14,282 nucleotides of DNA from Methyloligella sp. (GTDB lineage Bacteria > Pseudomonadota > Alphaproteobacteria > Rhizobiales > JALUTE01). Numbering within the stretch: position 1 is the first letter of the stretch; each line of letters starts with the position of its first letter. Positions 6,700 through 13,500 of this stretch are shown here, piece after piece. Below the pieces are notes generated by a model. It saw nothing but the letters and a program-made list of their open reading frames with translations. It did not search any database and had not been told where the DNA came from. A program made the position numbers and the translations under genes. The stretch lies in assembly GCA_027058255.1 (NCBI GenBank), contig JALUTE010000196.1, forward strand, positions 1 through 14,282. The letters are read 5' to 3'.

Positions 6700-7617
6700 C
6701 TACCGGGCGGCGATGCGATCGGCCGCCGGCACGATCCCGCCGTCCGGGTCGCGCGCGCCCTGCCCCGCGGCGTCGCGATGCGCGATCCGCCTGAGCTCCT
6801 GCACCAGCGCGGGGTCGGCCAGAATCTCCGCCATGATCGCCGAAAGGCGCGCGGCCCATTCCCGCTGCCCCTGGGCGTTGCGGATCAGGTCCTGCCGGAT
6901 CTCGACCAGCGCATGGGCAAGGCCCCGGCGTGTGCCGTGCCGGTTCATGCAATCGCCCTCGAGCTCGCCGGAATAGGGCACGTTCTCGGCCACGGTGAGC
7001 GACGGCTCGGCGGAAAGGCGCTCGAGAAGCGGGCGCACGAGCCGCGGGTCCTTGTCCCAGAGCACGGTCACATGCCAGGGCCGCGGCGTGCCGCGCCAGA
7101 CATCGGTGAAGCTGTGCACCGACAGAATCACGGGCACCACACCGGCCGCCAGCGCCGCGTCGATCGCCTGATCGACGGCCGCATGATAGGGCTCGTAGAA
7201 AAGCCGGATGCGCTTCTCCCGCTCGGCCTGGTCGATCTGCCTGTTGCCCGGCACCACGGCGCCGTCCGAGAGCTGCATGATCAGGGTCGGATCGTCCACA
7301 CCGCGATTGAGATCGATCAGGAGCCGCGAATAGCGCCCGAGCACCGCCGGCGCGCCGAGGGCGGCGGCCATGGCGCGCGTCACCTCTGCCGCGCCGATGT
7401 CATAGGCGATGTGCCGGGCGCACTCGCGCGCATCGAGGCCGAGCGTGCCATACCCCGGCGGGAAGGCGTTGCCCGCATGATCGCAGACGAGCACCAGGCC
7501 GCGCGCCGCATCGCCCGCGATTCGCTCGAAGGGCGGCTCGGCCGTGTGCGCCTCGCCCGTCTCGGGACCGCGCGGCCCGCTCGCCACCTTGCCATGTCCG
7601 TCCCTGTCCTGCAGCAT
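6700..7617 (-). CDS. N-formylglutamate amidohydrolase family protein
   Basis: This is a 305-residue member of the N-formylglutamate amidohydrolase (HutG-type) family, which hydrolyses N-formyl-L-glutamate to glutamate and formate in one histidine-degradation route. Conserved blocks are VCDHAGNAFP (44-53), HIAYDIGA (69-76), RYSRLLIDLNR (95-105), the probable metal-site SVHSFTDVWRG (166-176), and ENVPYSGELEGDCMNRHGTRRG (211-232, given here in outline). Residues 1-30 are variable. No other hut gene is nearby, so the true substrate of this stand-alone version is open; several such paralogues act on related N-acyl compounds. No Shine-Dalgarno precedes the ATG, and a promoter-like -10 sits only six bases upstream, which suggests a leaderless message. 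It is the first gene of the leftward group with DUF1244 and gapR. Confidence 0.88.
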   Translation of the reverse strand: MLQDRDGHGKVASGPRGPETGEAHTAEPPFERIAGDAARGLVLVCDHAGNAFPPGYGTLGLDARECARHIAYDIGAAEVTRAMAAALGAPAVLGRYSRLLIDLNRGVDDPTLIMQLSDGAVVPGNRQIDQAEREKRIRLFYEPYHAAVDQAIDAALAAGVVPVILSVHSFTDVWRGTPRPWHVTVLWDKDPRLVRPLLERLSAEPSLTVAENVPYSGELEGDCMNRHGTRRGLAHALVEIRQDLIRNAQGQREWAARLSAIMAEILADPALVQELRRIAHRDAAGQGARDPDGGIVPAADRIAAR

Positions 7618-7623
7618 GGCCGC

Positions 7624-7653
7624 ACTATAGTGTCACCGCCGAGTCGAGGCCAA
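7624..7653 (-). promoter_or_regulatory. Sigma70-type promoter candidate for a leaderless amidohydrolase transcript
   Basis: On the minus strand TTGGCC (7653-7648) is followed after 18 bases by TATAGT (7629-7624), and the amidohydrolase ATG begins six bases later. That places transcription start at or next to the A of the ATG. The -10 lies within a perfect 10-bp palindrome CACTATAGTG (7623-7632), so a TATAGT also faces the divergent glycerate kinase gene, though without a good -35. Confidence 0.4.
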
Positions 7654-7716
7654 GACCCACCACCACCGCCGCCGAGCCCGCACACTTCCGAGCCCTGAGA
7701 GCGCCGCTCATCGCCC

Positions 7717-9039
7717 ATGCCAGACCCCGACCACACCGACCCCGCCGCCTCGGCCAATGAGGCACGCGCCCGCCTGCTCGCCCTGTTCGAGGCCGCCGTG
7801 CAGGCCGCCCATCCCGACACCTGCCTCGCCCCGCACCTGCCCGCCCTCGGGCCGGGGGAGCGCCTGCTCGTGCTCGGGGCCGGCAAGGCCGCGGCCGCCA
7901 TGGCTGCCGCCATCGAGCGCCACTTTGCCGCCTCGGGCGCTCTTGCGCGCATCTGCGGCTCGGTCGCAACCCGGCACGGCTATGGCGTACCGACGCGGCG
8001 CATTGCCATCATCGAGGCGGGCCATCCCATCCCCGACGAGGCAAGCCTCGCCGCCGGCCGCAAGGCCCTCGATCTTGCAGGCACCGCCGCGCCGGAGGAC
8101 CGGCTTCTGGTGCTTCTCTCCGGGGGCGCCTCCGCCCTCTGGGCCGTGCCGTTGCCGGGCTTCGACCTCGCCGCCAAGCAGGCCATCACCAAGGGCCTGC
8201 TGGAGGCCGGCGCGCGCATCGCCGACATCAATTGCGTGCGCAAGCACCTCTCCGCCATCAAGGGCGGCGGCCTCGCCCGCGCGGCAGGGGGACGCGCCAT
8301 GCTCACCCTCGCCATTTCGGACGTGCCGGGCGACGATCCGGCGGCCATCGGCTCGGGTCCGACCGTGGGCGACCCGACCACCCTGGATGAGGCCATCGCC
8401 ATTGCGGAGAAGCACGAGGCGCGCCTTCCCGCCGGCACCGTGGCGCGCATAGGCCGTTTCGGGCGCGAGACGCCGGCGCCGGACGATCCGCTGTTCGCGC
8501 GAAGCCGCTATGTGCTGGTGGCCCGCCCGCGCGATGCCCTGGCCGCGGCCGCCCGCAAGGCCGAGGCGCTCGGCTATGGCGTGGAGATGCTTGGCGACGC
8601 GCTCGAGGGCGAGGCCCGCGATCTCGCCCGCCAGCATGCCGCCCGCGCGCGCGCGCATCTGGCGGCCGGCCGGCGTGTGGCCCTCATCAGCGGGGGCGAG
8701 GCGACGGTGACCGTGCGCGGCACGGGAAGAGGCGGCCCCAATCAGGAATATGCCCTTGCGCTCGCCCTTGCCCTCGACAGTGCGCCCGGGATCACCGCGC
8801 TCGCGGCGGACACTGACGGGAGCGATGGCGGCCGGGGAGCGGCCGACGATCCGGCCGGAGCGCTCGTCTTCCCCGACACCCTCGCCCGTGCCGCAGCCCG
8901 CGATCTCAATGCGGCCATTTTTCTTGAAAATAACGATTCCACAGGCTTTTTCGGAGCGCTCGGAGACCTTATGATCCGGGGCCCGACCCTGACCAATGTC
9001 AATGATTTCCGGGTGATCCTCGTCGATCCCCCCGCCTGA
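7717..9039 (+). CDS. Glycerate 2-kinase, MOFRL family
   Basis: This is a 440-residue kinase that phosphorylates D-glycerate to 2-phosphoglycerate with ATP. The N-terminal domain has the glycine-rich LVLGAGKAAAAMA (51-63), GHPIPDE (102-108), LSGGASALW (134-142), INCVRKHLSAIKGG (171-184), ISDVPGDDP (200-208) and IGSGPTVGDPT (211-221). The C-terminal MOFRL domain starts at about 325 and contains GRGGPNQEYALALALAL, the nucleotide-site block AADTDGSDG and the final GPTLTNVNDFRVILV. Length is normal. Older literature calls this family TtuD hydroxypyruvate reductase; kinase activity is now the accepted function. The ATG has no strong ribosome binding site. With pyruvate kinase two genes downstream and enolase elsewhere, it would complete glycerate to pyruvate, as in ttuD-ttuE pairs of tartrate or glyoxylate metabolism. 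Confidence 0.93.
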   Translation: MPDPDHTDPAASANEARARLLALFEAAVQAAHPDTCLAPHLPALGPGERLLVLGAGKAAAAMAAAIERHFAASGALARICGSVATRHGYGVPTRRIAIIEAGHPIPDEASLAAGRKALDLAGTAAPEDRLLVLLSGGASALWAVPLPGFDLAAKQAITKGLLEAGARIADINCVRKHLSAIKGGGLARAAGGRAMLTLAISDVPGDDPAAIGSGPTVGDPTTLDEAIAIAEKHEARLPAGTVARIGRFGRETPAPDDPLFARSRYVLVARPRDALAAAARKAEALGYGVEMLGDALEGEARDLARQHAARARAHLAAGRRVALISGGEATVTVRGTGRGGPNQEYALALALALDSAPGITALAADTDGSDGGRGAADDPAGALVFPDTLARAAARDLNAAIFLENNDSTGFFGALGDLMIRGPTLTNVNDFRVILVDPPA

Positions 9040-9132
9040 GCGGTCGGCCGGTGCGCAAGCGGCGCCGTCGCGCCGCCACGGGCCGGTGCGGCGAGCTGGC
9101 CGGCCGGCACGGACGAGCGCCCGCCCGGGACG

Positions 9133-9160
9133 TTCGCAGCCGGAACTTCGCAGCCGGAAC
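9133..9160 (+). repeat. Perfect 14-bp tandem duplication before the DUF1036 gene
   Basis: TTCGCAGCCGGAAC is present twice head to tail (9133-9146 and 9147-9160), immediately upstream of the ATG at 9162 and 20 bases from the more likely start at 9180. It looks like a slippage duplication in the leader; the region also carries GC-rich direct repeats (GGCCGGTGCG, twice). Confidence 0.85.
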
Positions 9161-9179
9161 GATGAGTCGAGGAAGACGC

Positions 9180-9674
9180 ATGGTACGGACTTGGCTTCAG
9201 CCCAGAGCGGCGTGGCTTGCGCTCATTCTCGCGACCGTCGCCCTCGGGGGCTGCCTGGACAAGGACAGCGAGAAGCGGCCCGCGGCCGCGCCCAAGGCAA
9301 GCGCCGGTGCCACCAGGACCAGCGAGGTCACCGGCCTCAGGCTGTGCAACATGACGCCGAGCCGGGTGGGCGTTGCCATCGGCTACCGCGACAAGAACGG
9401 CTGGACGACCGAAGGCTGGTGGAACGTGCCCTCGCATAGCTGCGAGACATTGCTTGAAGGCCCCCTGAACGCCCGATACTACTACATCCACGCCGTGGAC
9501 TATGATCGCGGTGGGGAATGGTCCGACAAGGCCATGATGTGCACGAGCCCGAAGAAGTTCACCATCCGCCAGACCGAGGACTGCGCCGCCAAGGGATACG
9601 AGACGGCCGGCTTCATCGAGGTGGACACCAAGGAATCGCGCGGCTGGACCATCCGGCTCACCGATCCGTCATGA
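9180..9674 (+). CDS. DUF1036 family lipoprotein
   Basis: This is a 164-residue exported protein. A lipoprotein signal peptide is visible: a hydrophobic stretch (10-21) followed by ALGGC with the lipid-accepting Cys at 25. After a short Ala/Lys/Pro linker comes a DUF1036 domain (about 53-162), with LRLCNMTPSRVGVAIGYRD, GWTTEGWWNVPSHSCETL, and YYYIHAVDYDRGGEW. The domain has four cysteines (56, 88, 121, 135), which could form two disulfides in the periplasm. Function is unknown. I prefer the ATG at 9180 because AGGAAG lies four bases before it and the signal peptide then has normal length; the ATG at 9162 would add six residues. It lies between the glycerate kinase (140 bases) and pyruvate kinase (94 bases), possibly in one transcript. 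Confidence 0.88.
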   Translation: MVRTWLQPRAAWLALILATVALGGCLDKDSEKRPAAAPKASAGATRTSEVTGLRLCNMTPSRVGVAIGYRDKNGWTTEGWWNVPSHSCETLLEGPLNARYYYIHAVDYDRGGEWSDKAMMCTSPKKFTIRQTEDCAAKGYETAGFIEVDTKESRGWTIRLTDPS

Positions 9675-9768
9675 ACGGCCGCCTGCCCTCGCCAGCCACC
9701 GGCATCGCAAGAGGGCCATCCGAACGCCACCCGGCGCCGGGTGGGCCATTGGGGGGAGCGAACATCGC

Positions 9769-11187
9769 ATGAGACGTGAGCGGCGGGTCAAGATCCTGGC
9801 GACCCTCGGGCCAGCAAGCTCGAACGAGGCAATGATTGCGCGCCTGTTCGAGGCGGGCGCCGACGTCTTCCGCATCAATATGAGCCATTCCACCCACGAG
9901 GAGGCCGAGGCCCTGCATCGGGCGATCCGGCATGTGGAGGAGACCCATGGCCGCCCCATCGGCATCCTCGCAGACCTGCAGGGGCCCAAGCTGCGGATCG
10001 GTGAGATCGAGGGGGGGCGGGTCACGGTGCCGGAGGGCGCCGTCTTCCGCTTCGACCGGGAGGACAAGCCCGGAACGGTCGAGCGCGTTCGCCTGCCCCA
10101 TCCGCCGGTGTTCGAGGCGGTCGAGCCCGGACACATGCTCGTTCTCGACGATGGGCGGCTGCGCATGCGCGTCACCGCCAATACGGGGGATGTCATCACC
10201 GCGGACGTCGTCGTGGGCGGCCCGCTTTCGAGCCGCAAGGGCGTGAGCCTGCCCGATACCATCCTGCCTTTGAGCGCCCTCACGGAGAAGGACCGCTCCG
10301 ACCTCGCCTTCGCTCTCAAGCTCGGGGTCGACTGGATCGCACTCTCCTTCGTGCAGCGGGTGGACGACGTGGCCGAGGCCCGCAAGCTCGCCCGTGGCCG
10401 CGCCGCCATCATGGCCAAGATCGAGAAACCCTCGGCGCTGGCCCAGCTCGACGAGATCATCGAGATGGCGGACGGCCTGATGGTGGCGCGCGGCGACCTC
10501 GGCGTGGAGCTTCCGGTCCAGAAGGTGCCGGGCCTGCAGAAGAAGATCACCCGAAAGGCGCGCCGGGCGGGCAAGCCGGTGGTGATCGCGACCCAGATGC
10601 TGGAGAGCATGATCACCGCGCCCATGCCCACCCGGGCCGAGGTCTCGGACGTGGCAACGGCCGTCTTCGAGGGTGCGGACGCCGTCATGCTTTCGGCCGA
10701 GAGCGCCGTCGGCCAGTACCCGGTGGAGGCGGTCGCCACCATGGACAAGATTGCGATCGAGGTGGAGCGGGACCCGAGCTATGACGCCATCGTCCACGCT
10801 CAGCGCACCACGCCCGAGCCCACCGCCGCCGACGCCATCGCCTCGGCCGCGCACACCGTCGCCGACACGCTCGGCCTTTCCGCCATCGTCTGCTACACGG
10901 CGAGCGGGTCTACGGGCATTCGCGTCGCCCGCGAGCGCCCGACCCAGCCGGTGATCGCCCTCACGCCCGTGGAGACGACAGGCCGGCGCCTCTCCATGGT
11001 CTGGGGCCTGCACTGCGTCCTCACCGAGGACCCCACGGATCTCGACGACATGGTGGACAAGGCCTGCCGCATTGCCTGCCAGGAGGAGTTCGCCCACCCG
11101 GGCGAGCGGGTCATCATCACCGCCGGCGTGCCTCTGGGAACGCCCGGCGCCACCAACATGATCCGCGTCGCCTTCGTGGAGTGCTGA
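9769..11187 (+). CDS. pyk: Pyruvate kinase
   Basis: This 472-residue enzyme transfers phosphate from phosphoenolpyruvate to ADP in the last step of glycolysis. Visible functional residues are the FRINMSH block (34-41, with Arg36, Asn38 and Ser40 for substrate and potassium), GPKLRIG (72-78), the catalytic motif IMAKIEKPSAL (214-224) with Lys217 and metal ligand Glu219, Asp243 in ARGDLGVELP, and the ATQMLESM loop (274-281). The B domain lies at about 75-160 and the allosteric C domain after about 345. Length is that of ordinary bacterial enzymes. The start has GGGGGGAG ten bases upstream and gives the usual RRxKILATLGPAS N-terminus. The downstream gene is convergent. Confidence 0.97.
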   Translation: MRRERRVKILATLGPASSNEAMIARLFEAGADVFRINMSHSTHEEAEALHRAIRHVEETHGRPIGILADLQGPKLRIGEIEGGRVTVPEGAVFRFDREDKPGTVERVRLPHPPVFEAVEPGHMLVLDDGRLRMRVTANTGDVITADVVVGGPLSSRKGVSLPDTILPLSALTEKDRSDLAFALKLGVDWIALSFVQRVDDVAEARKLARGRAAIMAKIEKPSALAQLDEIIEMADGLMVARGDLGVELPVQKVPGLQKKITRKARRAGKPVVIATQMLESMITAPMPTRAEVSDVATAVFEGADAVMLSAESAVGQYPVEAVATMDKIAIEVERDPSYDAIVHAQRTTPEPTAADAIASAAHTVADTLGLSAIVCYTASGSTGIRVARERPTQPVIALTPVETTGRRLSMVWGLHCVLTEDPTDLDDMVDKACRIACQEEFAHPGERVIITAGVPLGTPGATNMIRVAFVEC

Positions 11188-11296
11188 GCGCGGTCGAAAG
11201 CTGAGCGCCCGCCGGCCCCGCGAAGGGACCGCCCGCTGTCGCCCGGCCGGCTCGTGCCGGATCGCTGCAGCGTGCAGGGTCGTTGCGGGAAGCCTC

Positions 11297-11315
11297 CTCC
11301 GGGACCGGGCCGGAG
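11297..11315. terminator. Small hairpin between convergent pyk and TPR genes
   Basis: CTCCGG (11297-11302) pairs with CCGGAG (11310-11315) around a seven-base loop, in the 144-base gap between the two convergent stops. Other GC-rich pairings are possible (for example CGCTGCAGCG at 11265-11274). No T-run on either side, so this is only a candidate. Confidence 0.25.
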
Positions 11316-11331
11316 ACCGGACCGCTGCCGC

Positions 11332-11997
11332 TCAGATCGCCTGGCCCTCGACCTCGCGGGCGAGCTCCTCGACCGCCTTGGCGGCGCCCGGCCAGAAAGG
11401 ATGAATGGCGAGAAGCCGGCGATAGGCCGCAAGCGCGGCCTCCTTCTCGCCGATCTCGCGCAGGATCTGCGCCACCCCTTCGATCGCCTCGAAATGGTTG
11501 GGGTCGATGCCCAGCACCTGGCGAAGGTCCGCAAGCGCGCTCGCATAGTCCTTGGACCGATAGCGCAGATAGGCCCGCCGGCGCCAGCCTTCCGTGTAGT
11601 CCGGCGCAAGCGCGGTAACGGCGTCGAGCAGCTTGAGCGCAATGGCCTCCTCGCCGGCGGCCATCACCTTGCCGGCGCGCACCATCAAGAGGTCCACCGT
11701 CTCGCTGCCCGAGGAAGCCCAGAGCGCCTCGATCGCCTTCTGAATGACCTGGGCCCGTTCGGGCTCCGTGGCCCTGGCGAGCCGGGCATAGAGATCGGCG
11801 AGAACGCGGGCGCGTGCCTCGCGGGTCTGCGGGCCGGGCTTGCGCGGCTGTGCGGGCGCGGGCTCGGCGCCCCTGGCGCGCGGGCCCGTCTCGGGCGCAG
11901 GTGCTGCGCGCACGGAAGCGGCAGCCGCCATTGCGACAATGGCCATGACGGCCAGGGCGCAGATGCCGCGGCCCGGTCTCGATCTTCGTCGTGTCAT
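11332..11997 (-). CDS. Exported tetratricopeptide-repeat protein
   Basis: This is a 221-residue protein with a basic N-terminus, a hydrophobic core (12-28) and an Ala-x-Ala-type cleavage region around 29-33, so it is probably periplasmic. A Pro/Ala-rich linker (about 34-58) precedes a helical region with three TPR-like repeats: around 101-134 (ending LLDAVTALAPDYTEGWRRRA), 135-168 (ALADLRQVLGIDPNHFEAIEG) and 169-202 (ALAAYRRLLAIHPFW). TPRs mediate protein-protein contact; the partner is unknown. Similar single TPR proteins are common in alphaproteobacteria. The start is uncertain: the ATG at 11997 gives a good signal peptide but has no clear ribosome binding site; a GTG at 12021 would add eight residues. 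It converges on pyruvate kinase. Confidence 0.8.
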   Translation of the reverse strand: MTRRRSRPGRGICALAVMAIVAMAAAASVRAAPAPETGPRARGAEPAPAQPRKPGPQTREARARVLADLYARLARATEPERAQVIQKAIEALWASSGSETVDLLMVRAGKVMAAGEEAIALKLLDAVTALAPDYTEGWRRRAYLRYRSKDYASALADLRQVLGIDPNHFEAIEGVAQILREIGEKEAALAAYRRLLAIHPFWPGAAKAVEELAREVEGQAI

Positions 11998-12378
11998 GGG
12001 GATAACATAGCGCCAAGGCACGCCCCCGCAAAGCCCAGGGCGATCGCTCGAAAGACGTCAGCGTACGCACGAACTCCCGAGGCGCATCGCGTGCACGCAC
12101 GGATAGCGCCATTGCTGCTCTCCTTCACGTCATCACCCTGCCCGGGCTTGACCCGGGGATCGGACCCGGCGATGACGAAAAGAGAGGCGATCTGGGGCTT
12201 CGAGCGATTGCCCCGAGGCAAAGCCGCCCCCTCATCGCAGTCGGGCGAAATCGTCGCGCTAACGGGCTTTTGAAGACATGTGAGGGCGAAGACCCTGTAT
12301 AGCCGCATGGCAGCGAACGAGGCGGTGGACGGAAAACCGGCCCGCCGAGCCCGAGCAGAACATTCCAGGAGACCGCTC
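11998..12378. other. Divergent intergenic region with a REP-like element
   Basis: These 381 bases lie between the leftward TPR gene and the rightward hydroxylase gene and must hold promoters for both. The recognisable content is a REP-like palindrome at 12128-12177. The stretch 12180-12378 is open in one frame but its translation resembles nothing known and lacks a good start; AGGAGA before 12379 indicates the real start of the next gene. No RNA gene was seen. Confidence 0.5.
12128..12177. repeat. REP-like palindromic element, copy 1
   Basis: CGTCATC (12128-12134) and GATGACG (12171-12177) form outer arms. Inside, CCCGGG (12141-12146) and CCCGGG (12152-12157) flank CTTGA. The pattern of GTCATC, then CCGGGCTTGACCCGGGGATC, then GATGAC is typical of the abundant intergenic palindromes of alphaproteobacteria. 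A related element follows the hydroxylase gene at 13326-13385. Confidence 0.75.
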
Positions 12379-13254
12379 ATGGCGATATTCGACGGCGCGA
12401 GCGAGGCCGCCATTCGCCTTGCCGCCTTTGCAGGCATCTTTCTCATCATGGCTCTGCTGGAGCTTGCGCTTCCGCGGCGCAGGCTGCGCTACTCCAAGGC
12501 GCGGCGCTGGTTCACCAATGTGGCGGTGGGCGCCATCGACAGCCTGATCGTCCGCCTGATGGGCGCCTTCGTGGTGCCGCTCGCCGCCGTAAGCACCGCC
12601 CTCTATGTCGAGGCCCAGGGCTGGGGCCTCTTCAACTGGCTCGACTGGCCCGTCTGGCTGGAGATCACCCTCGCGGTGATCCTGCTGGATCTGGCCATCT
12701 ACGGCCAGCATGTGGCGAGCCACAAGATCCCCGTTCTCTGGCTTCTGCATCGGGTCCACCACTCGGACGTGGATTTCGACGTCACGACGGCGGTGCGCTT
12801 CCATCCCGTCGAGATCGCGCTCTCCATGCTCTACAAGATCGTGCTCGTCCTCATCCTCGGGCCTGCGCCGGTCGCGGTGGTCATCTTCGAGATCATCCTC
12901 AACGGCTGCGCCATGTTCAACCACGCCAATCTGGCCCTGCCCGGCTGGCTCGACCGCAGCCTGCGGCTCATCCTCGTGACACCCGACATGCACCGGGTGC
13001 ACCACTCCGTCATCCATGCCGAGCACGACACCAATTACGGATTCAACCTGTCGATCTGGGACCGGATATTCGGCACCTACAAGGCCCAGCCCGCCAAGGG
13101 CCACGAGCAGATGCGCATCGGTCTCGAGCCCTGGCAGGACTCGCGGCCGACACGGCTCGACTGGGCGCTGCTTCTGCCCTTCCGCGAGCCGGACAGCACC
13201 GCAAGCGCCACGGGCTCGCAAGCCCAGGAGGCCGCGAAGACGCGCGAGGCCTGA
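12379..13254 (+). CDS. Sterol desaturase / fatty acid hydroxylase family membrane protein
   Basis: This is a 291-residue inner-membrane di-iron enzyme of the sterol desaturase/fatty acid hydroxylase superfamily. Membrane segments are about 11-31, 50-78, 93-110 and 148-178. The histidine ligand boxes are all present: HVASH (111-115), HRVHH (124-128), NHAN with His182, and HRVHH (205-209) with His214 and His217 close behind. Such enzymes insert oxygen or a double bond into lipids; the substrate (hopanoid, carotenoid, ornithine lipid, fatty acid or alkylglycerol) cannot be told from this sequence. The start at 12379 has AGGAGA seven bases upstream; the frame is open for 33 more codons upstream without membrane-protein character. 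The C-terminal 20 residues are a polar Ala/Ser/Glu tail. REP-like elements on both sides suggest a monocistronic unit. Confidence 0.9.
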   Translation: MAIFDGASEAAIRLAAFAGIFLIMALLELALPRRRLRYSKARRWFTNVAVGAIDSLIVRLMGAFVVPLAAVSTALYVEAQGWGLFNWLDWPVWLEITLAVILLDLAIYGQHVASHKIPVLWLLHRVHHSDVDFDVTTAVRFHPVEIALSMLYKIVLVLILGPAPVAVVIFEIILNGCAMFNHANLALPGWLDRSLRLILVTPDMHRVHHSVIHAEHDTNYGFNLSIWDRIFGTYKAQPAKGHEQMRIGLEPWQDSRPTRLDWALLLPFREPDSTASATGSQAQEAAKTREA

Positions 13255-13325
13255 GGGTTGCATCCAAGCTCGGCGTGTCCATTGCGTGACCGAGGCTGTT
13301 CGGCTGTCTCCCGTGTTCTTGCTCC

Positions 13326-13385
13326 ACGTCATCACCCGGCGTGACCGGGTGATCCAGAGCCTGCCCCCGGCTCGATCGGGGGGCA
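13326..13385. repeat. REP-like palindromic element, copy 2
   Basis: CACGTCATCACC at 13326 repeats the start of copy 1 upstream of the hydroxylase gene. ATCACCCGG (13331-13339) pairs perfectly with CCGGGTGAT (13345-13353) around CGTGA. A second stem, TGCCCCC (13362-13368) with GGGGGCA (13379-13385), follows. The element lies about 70 bases after the hydroxylase stop and could also help end transcription. Confidence 0.7.
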
Positions 13386-13500
13386 ACGAACGCGGAGCTT
13401 GCCGCTCTGGTTTGCCGCGTCACGCGCGGTAGACGCGAACGCGATAGCGCGCCCAAAGATTCAAGCTGAGACACCACCGGCCTGAGACCGGGCTTGCGTC

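Noticed and set aside
9658..11097. 479-codon leftward open frame opposite pyruvate kinase
   Set aside because: It is the antisense of a strongly conserved gene and has histidine/glycine/arginine-rich composition without family similarity.
12128..13385. REP-like palindromes as a CRISPR array or insertion-sequence ends
   Set aside because: Only two diverged copies over a kilobase apart, no regular spacers, and no transposase between them.
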